Shown: positions 39,759 through 42,691 of the stretch, one piece after another
Position numbering within the stretch: the stretch's first letter is position 1
How the letters are laid out: every line of letters begins with the position of its first letter
From: an uncultured Alphaproteobacteria bacterium
Lineage (GTDB): Bacteria > Pseudomonadota > Alphaproteobacteria > Rhodobacterales > Rhodobacteraceae
Length of the DNA stretch: 42,691 nt
Direction: 5' to 3'
NCBI GenBank assembly: GCA_902556405.1
Contig: CACDWF010000015.1
Span: 1-42,691, forward strand
Notes under the pieces: model-generated
The model's input: only the letters and a program-made list of their open reading frames with translations
Told to the model about the DNA's origin: nothing
Database searches by the model: none
Made by a program: the position numbers and the translations under genes

Positions 39759-41654
39759 TTATTTCTCAGATAGTCCATAAGGTTTTAGGGCAGATATTAA
39801 CTCGTTAAGATATGTTTTATCGCGTGCAGTGATATATTCTTTATGAATAATTTCACCCGTTTTACCCTTTCCGTCGATGGCTTTATGTAGCTCGAACATT
39901 TTTTTTGCTATCTTTTTATTTCCCTTTAGCTCATACAGATAAGCTAGTTGCAAATATAGTGTTTGATCAACTCCACTCCAATTATGCTTTTCATTTAATT
40001 TCTTAAGAGCGAAGCTCTCAGATTTGTCATATTGTTTATTCTCAATTAAAGCGTGATTGTACATATAAAATATCCACGCCGCATGGTGGGGATTCGACAA
40101 CATTATTTTTTCATAGTTTTCTATTGCTTCTCCTAGATTACCACAGGAGTGAATAACTATATTGGCTGTTGCTAAATCCGAAAGATCTTTTACTTCTTTT
40201 ATCAATGTGGGTATTCTACTACAGGCTTTGTCATACTTTTTTAAAAATAATTCGATCATGCCTGCTAAAGTTTTAGGCGTTGTCCAATCAGGAAACTCAT
40301 CAATTGTATTTAATGCTATAGAATAGGCTTTTTCCATATCTCTTTTGGGATCATCAGACATTCTCATAGTGACTTTTCTCCAATGAACCCATGCCATCAT
40401 AAAATTTAATCGTCGGTGGTTTGGATCTAGCTCTATAGCCTTTTTCCATAGCTTTTCGGCTTTTTCACTTCCCTCCACCGTTTTAAGGCCAAAAGCAGCC
40501 CATGCATTGAGAAAATGTCTATACGCTTCTGGGTTAGTGAAATAATTTTTCTGGGATAACTGTGATCCGCTTGTCTTAAGTCTCATCTGCTCTAAAATGG
40601 ATATACTTATCTTTTCTTGAACAGGAAAAAGTTCCTTTAACTCCTTAAAGTCAAAAAGTTTTGACCATACAACCTCACTCTTTTTGAGATCAGTCATTTG
40701 TAAGGTAACGCGATAGGCTCCTTCAGCACCCTGAACATCTCCTCTTAAAAGATATTGAATGCCGTAGTTTTCTTTTATCTCGCTGTCAGAGTAATTTTTC
40801 TCTTGAACATATTTACCAGTGCTAGAGGAAGATACCAATATTGAGTCATTTATTGATAAGGTAGAGATAATATTACTTGTTATTCCAAATCCTATGAAGT
40901 CATTATCAGATTTCCCGGTTTGATTTTCAAATGGAATGACCAAAACCGAGGGTTTATCCGTTGGTAGAAGTACAGGGTTTTTAACGGGAGTGTTTTCAGA
41001 CTGCAAATACACAATTAATCCAACAAAAGTGGCTATGAAGAATGCTGCAACAGACCCCAAATAATGTAATGTAAATTTTGAGGATGTCCTGAGAGTTCGT
41101 TTTTGTGATTCACTTAAAAGAATGTCATACGCATGAAAAGCGTTTTCTTTTACTTTTTGCATCCCAAGATCATTGAAGGTTAAATTTACTTTTCCATTAA
41201 CCAAGTCAAATATTGACTTGGAAATCGTTACTCCTGAAGGTTGGGCAAACGCTTCTAGTCTAGCTGCAATATTAACGCCATCTCCAAGAAGATTTCGCTT
41301 CTCTTTTATTACGTCACCCATATGTATTCCGACACGAAATTGTAACTTTATTGGAAGATCATTCTGAGAGTAAAATTCATTAACTCGTTCTTGAAATTCA
41401 GATGCGCATTCAACGGCTGATACTGCACTTGGGAATTCGGCAAAGAAAGAGTCGCCACCAGAATTAAAAAGACGGCCTTCATATTTTTTGAATAGATCTT
41501 TTAGAATATTTTCGCATGCTCTGAGAGTTTTTACTGACTCACTCTCATTTTTTTCCATGTGCTTACTGTAGCCGACAACGTCAGTTGCAAAAATAACCGC
41601 TAGTTTTCGATTTATGGTACTAATTTTAAGTTCCTCATGTTGGTTTGAAAACAA
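39759..41654 (-). CDS. Class III adenylate cyclase with TolB-like and TPR regions
   Basis: The 631-residue membrane-anchored protein has a cyclase domain (about 15-180) with metal-binding D25 (F-A-T-D-V-V-G-Y-S) and D68 (N-S-G-G-D-S). The transition-state N128 and R132 lie in G-D-G-V-N-I-A-A-R, so it should make cAMP. One membrane helix is at about 197-217. A TolB-N-like domain follows (P-S-V-L-V-I-P-F-E-N, about 235-340), then TPR-like repeats to about 600. The only in-frame start seems to be TTG at 41654, with GGAG just 1 nt upstream inside a GTTTG-TTTT-CAAAC hairpin, so the start is uncertain. Confidence 0.87.
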   Translation of the reverse strand: MFSNQHEELKISTINRKLAVIFATDVVGYSKHMEKNESESVKTLRACENILKDLFKKYEGRLFNSGGDSFFAEFPSAVSAVECASEFQERVNEFYSQNDLPIKLQFRVGIHMGDVIKEKRNLLGDGVNIAARLEAFAQPSGVTISKSIFDLVNGKVNLTFNDLGMQKVKENAFHAYDILLSESQKRTLRTSSKFTLHYLGSVAAFFIATFVGLIVYLQSENTPVKNPVLLPTDKPSVLVIPFENQTGKSDNDFIGFGITSNIISTLSINDSILVSSSSTGKYVQEKNYSDSEIKENYGIQYLLRGDVQGAEGAYRVTLQMTDLKKSEVVWSKLFDFKELKELFPVQEKISISILEQMRLKTSGSQLSQKNYFTNPEAYRHFLNAWAAFGLKTVEGSEKAEKLWKKAIELDPNHRRLNFMMAWVHWRKVTMRMSDDPKRDMEKAYSIALNTIDEFPDWTTPKTLAGMIELFLKKYDKACSRIPTLIKEVKDLSDLATANIVIHSCGNLGEAIENYEKIMLSNPHHAAWIFYMYNHALIENKQYDKSESFALKKLNEKHNWSGVDQTLYLQLAYLYELKGNKKIAKKMFELHKAIDGKGKTGEIIHKEYITARDKTYLNELISALKPYGLSEK

Positions 41655-41891
41655 ACTCCGATAGCGATATAACGCAAACAGGTGTTTTTGTAACTTTATT
41701 CCTCTAATCTAGAAGGTTTCAAGCCAATTTATGCATCTAGATTCTATATAATAGTATCATCTTTATTTATTTAAAAACTAAAAGGGCTCAGCGTTTAACT
41801 TCTCAAATTAGTGCTCACAAATTAAATAGAGTCATAAAATATAAATAGTATTTTGACATCAACGCTAATTTGTTCGAATATTCTGGTATAA

Positions 41892-41924
41892 ATGAAAAAA
41901 ACAATTTGGGAGTACGTGGTATGA
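41892..41924 (+). other. Possible 10-codon leader peptide
   Basis: ATG at 41892 opens a 10-codon frame (M-K-K-T-I-W-E-Y-V-V) whose TGA overlaps the ATG of the secreted repeat protein gene (ATGA). It contains that gene's Shine-Dalgarno. No attenuator hairpin is seen and its translation is unproven, so it could be chance. Confidence 0.2.
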
Positions 41925-42691
41925 ATAAAAAGTATATTATACCAGTAGCGCTTTTAACGAGTATGACCATATTACAGTCGCCAGCTTACAGTCAGCTGAC
42001 ATTGCCCACAGTAACACCTAACCAGACATTTGGTTTTCAACCTAATCCCAATCCTGGTCAGCCAGCTCCCGGAGGAGGCTTTAATCCAAACCCTGGACAG
42101 CCAGCCCCTGGTGGCGGTTTTGGTGTTAGACCGAATCCCGGACAGCCAGGTGCGCAGGGCGTAAATAACTTAATGAGAGAATGGGAGCTGGAACCAGACC
42201 CAGCCAAGAAAAAATTGATTGCAATGGAAATCCAAGAGAGTCTCGGAGTAAAAGCTGATGGCATAATTGGCAACCAAACTATGCAAGCTATCCAACAGTC
42301 CGGTGGAATGCCTGGTGGAGGAGGAATGGGACAGCCAGCTCCTGGCGGTGGTTTTAATCCAAACCCTGGGCAGCCAGCCCCTGGTGGCGGGTTTAATCCA
42401 AATCCAAGACGGCCAGCCCCAGGCGGTGGTTTTGGATTTAGACCGAACCCTGGACAACCAGCCCCAGGCGGCGGTGGTTTTTTTGGTAATCTATTTTCCC
42501 CGAGACCCAATCAGCCAGGTGCGCAGGGCGTAAATAACTTAATGAGAGAATGGGAGCTGGAACCAGACCCAGCCAAGAAAAAAATGATTGCGATGGAAAT
42601 CCAAGAGAGTCTCGGAGTAAAAGCTGATGGCGTAATTGGCAACCAAACTATGAAGGCGATTCAGGAACAAGGAGGAATGGGACAGCCAGCT
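41921..42691 (+). CDS. Secreted Pro/Gly-rich repeat protein with peptidoglycan-binding-like modules (5' part)
   Basis: An open frame of 257 codons reaches the window end without a stop, so the gene is partial. GGGAG lies 8 nt before the ATG. A Sec signal (MNKKYIIPVALLTSM..., likely cut after P-A-Y-S near 24) is followed by short repeats around G-Q-P-A-P-G-G-G-F-N-P-N-P. Two nearly identical 47-residue modules begin Q-P-G-A-Q-G-V-N-N-L and contain a helix pair plus L-G-V-K-A-D-G-(I/V)-I-G-N-Q-T-M, which resembles the second half of PG_binding_1 domains. It is probably an exported or cell-envelope protein. Function unknown. Confidence 0.8.
   Translation, partial: MNKKYIIPVALLTSMTILQSPAYSQLTLPTVTPNQTFGFQPNPNPGQPAPGGGFNPNPGQPAPGGGFGVRPNPGQPGAQGVNNLMREWELEPDPAKKKLIAMEIQESLGVKADGIIGNQTMQAIQQSGGMPGGGGMGQPAPGGGFNPNPGQPAPGGGFNPNPRRPAPGGGFGFRPNPGQPAPGGGGFFGNLFSPRPNQPGAQGVNNLMREWELEPDPAKKKMIAMEIQESLGVKADGVIGNQTMKAIQEQGGMGQPA
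42143..42283 (+). repeat. Coding repeat, module copy 1
   Basis: 141-nt unit inside the secreted repeat protein, differing from the copy at 42512-42652 by three substitutions, two of which change the protein (L to M and I to V). The flanking Pro/Gly-rich sequence is also partly repeated. The units start 369 nt (123 codons) apart, so the frame is kept. Confidence 0.9.
42512..42652 (+). repeat. Coding repeat, module copy 2
   Basis: Second 141-nt copy of the module at 42143. The text after it (E-Q-G-G-M-G-Q-P-A) repeats the start of the Pro/Gly-rich linker, so more copies may follow beyond the window. Confidence 0.9.

Noticed and set aside
41853-41892. TTGACA (41853) paired with TATAAA (41887) as a promoter of the repeat protein gene
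   Set aside because: The spacer is 28 bp, too long for a sigma-70 promoter; no better pair was found with confidence.
42058-42480. CRISPR-like short repeats
   Set aside because: The repeats are codon-level Pro/Gly-rich units of variable length in an open frame, with no unique spacers of regular size.
42058-42510. Minus-strand 150-residue Pro/Gly-rich frame
   Set aside because: It is the antisense shadow of the Pro/Gly-rich repeats in the plus-strand secreted protein; the plus frame has a signal peptide, a ribosome site and module structure.
42267-42533. Plus-strand 88-residue frame inside the repeat protein
   Set aside because: It lies out of frame within the secreted-protein gene and merely reads its repeated codons in another phase.
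1-42691. Insertion sequence, prophage, toxin-antitoxin or defence system
   Set aside because: No transposase, integrase, phage structural or defence-type gene was recognised; every sizeable frame fits a metabolic, transport, repair or envelope role or is unassigned.

Overview
The window is AT-rich (roughly two thirds A+T by eye) and tightly packed. It holds about 48 protein genes on both strands, with no rRNA, tRNA, CRISPR array, insertion sequence or prophage that I can see. The family mix (COQ9, a PuuD-type urate oxidase with its own cytochrome c domain, split xanthine dehydrogenase XdhA/XdhB, GYD-domain protein, several glutathione transferases, a ROSE-like thermometer before an hsp20 gene) points to a low-GC, probably marine, alphaproteobacterium. 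That placement is inference from families. About eight genes appear to start with TTG behind a good Shine-Dalgarno, so start calls based only on ATG would be wrong here.

Layout. 1-3.0 kb: the edge of a divergent gene, then a co-directional run paaI-paaK-cysK (phenylacetyl-CoA thioesterase, phenylacetate-CoA ligase, cysteine synthase). 3.3-4.1 kb: a small unknown protein and a gamma-glutamylcyclotransferase-like protein. 4.2-20.0 kb: a nearly complete purine-salvage and breakdown island. It has an NCS2 permease, a four-gene BMP-type ABC importer, guanine deaminase, the three urate-to-allantoin steps (puuD, uraH, uraD), allantoinase puuE, allantoicase, ureidoglycolate lyase, and xanthine dehydrogenase. 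Together these take guanine or xanthine through urate, allantoin and allantoate to glyoxylate plus urea. 20.1-24.4 kb: YajQ, an M32 carboxypeptidase, a MAPEG protein, an FMN-binding oxidase-like protein, a DsbA/HCCA-isomerase-like protein, and a broken cupin gene. 24.6-34.5 kb: AlkB alkane monooxygenase, GYD protein, uracil-DNA glycosylase, an M20 deacylase, two GST-like proteins, a PqiA-like membrane protein with an unknown partner, a lipid kinase, a DMT exporter, COQ9 and an MFS transporter. 34.6-39.7 kb: purF, a methyltransferase, a quinone-oxidoreductase-like MDR, an unknown two-domain protein, HemG and a heat-shock-regulated Hsp20. 39.8-42.7 kb: a class III adenylate cyclase with TolB-like and TPR regions, and the start of a secreted Pro/Gly-rich protein that runs off the window end.

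Main novelties. (1) An inverted repeat, AGTTC-N7-GAACT, lies 15-21 nt upstream of the start codons of three minus-strand genes that are 4-10 kb apart (the broken cupin gene, the MFS transporter and the unknown two-domain protein). This suggests one local regulator. (2) A secreted protein at the window end carries two nearly identical 47-residue peptidoglycan-binding-like modules in a Pro/Gly-rich matrix. (3) The cupin gene carries both a frameshift and an in-frame amber codon but keeps its Shine-Dalgarno and putative operator. (4) hsp20 has both a sigma-32-type promoter and a ROSE-like leader. I see no clear undescribed defence or mobile system.
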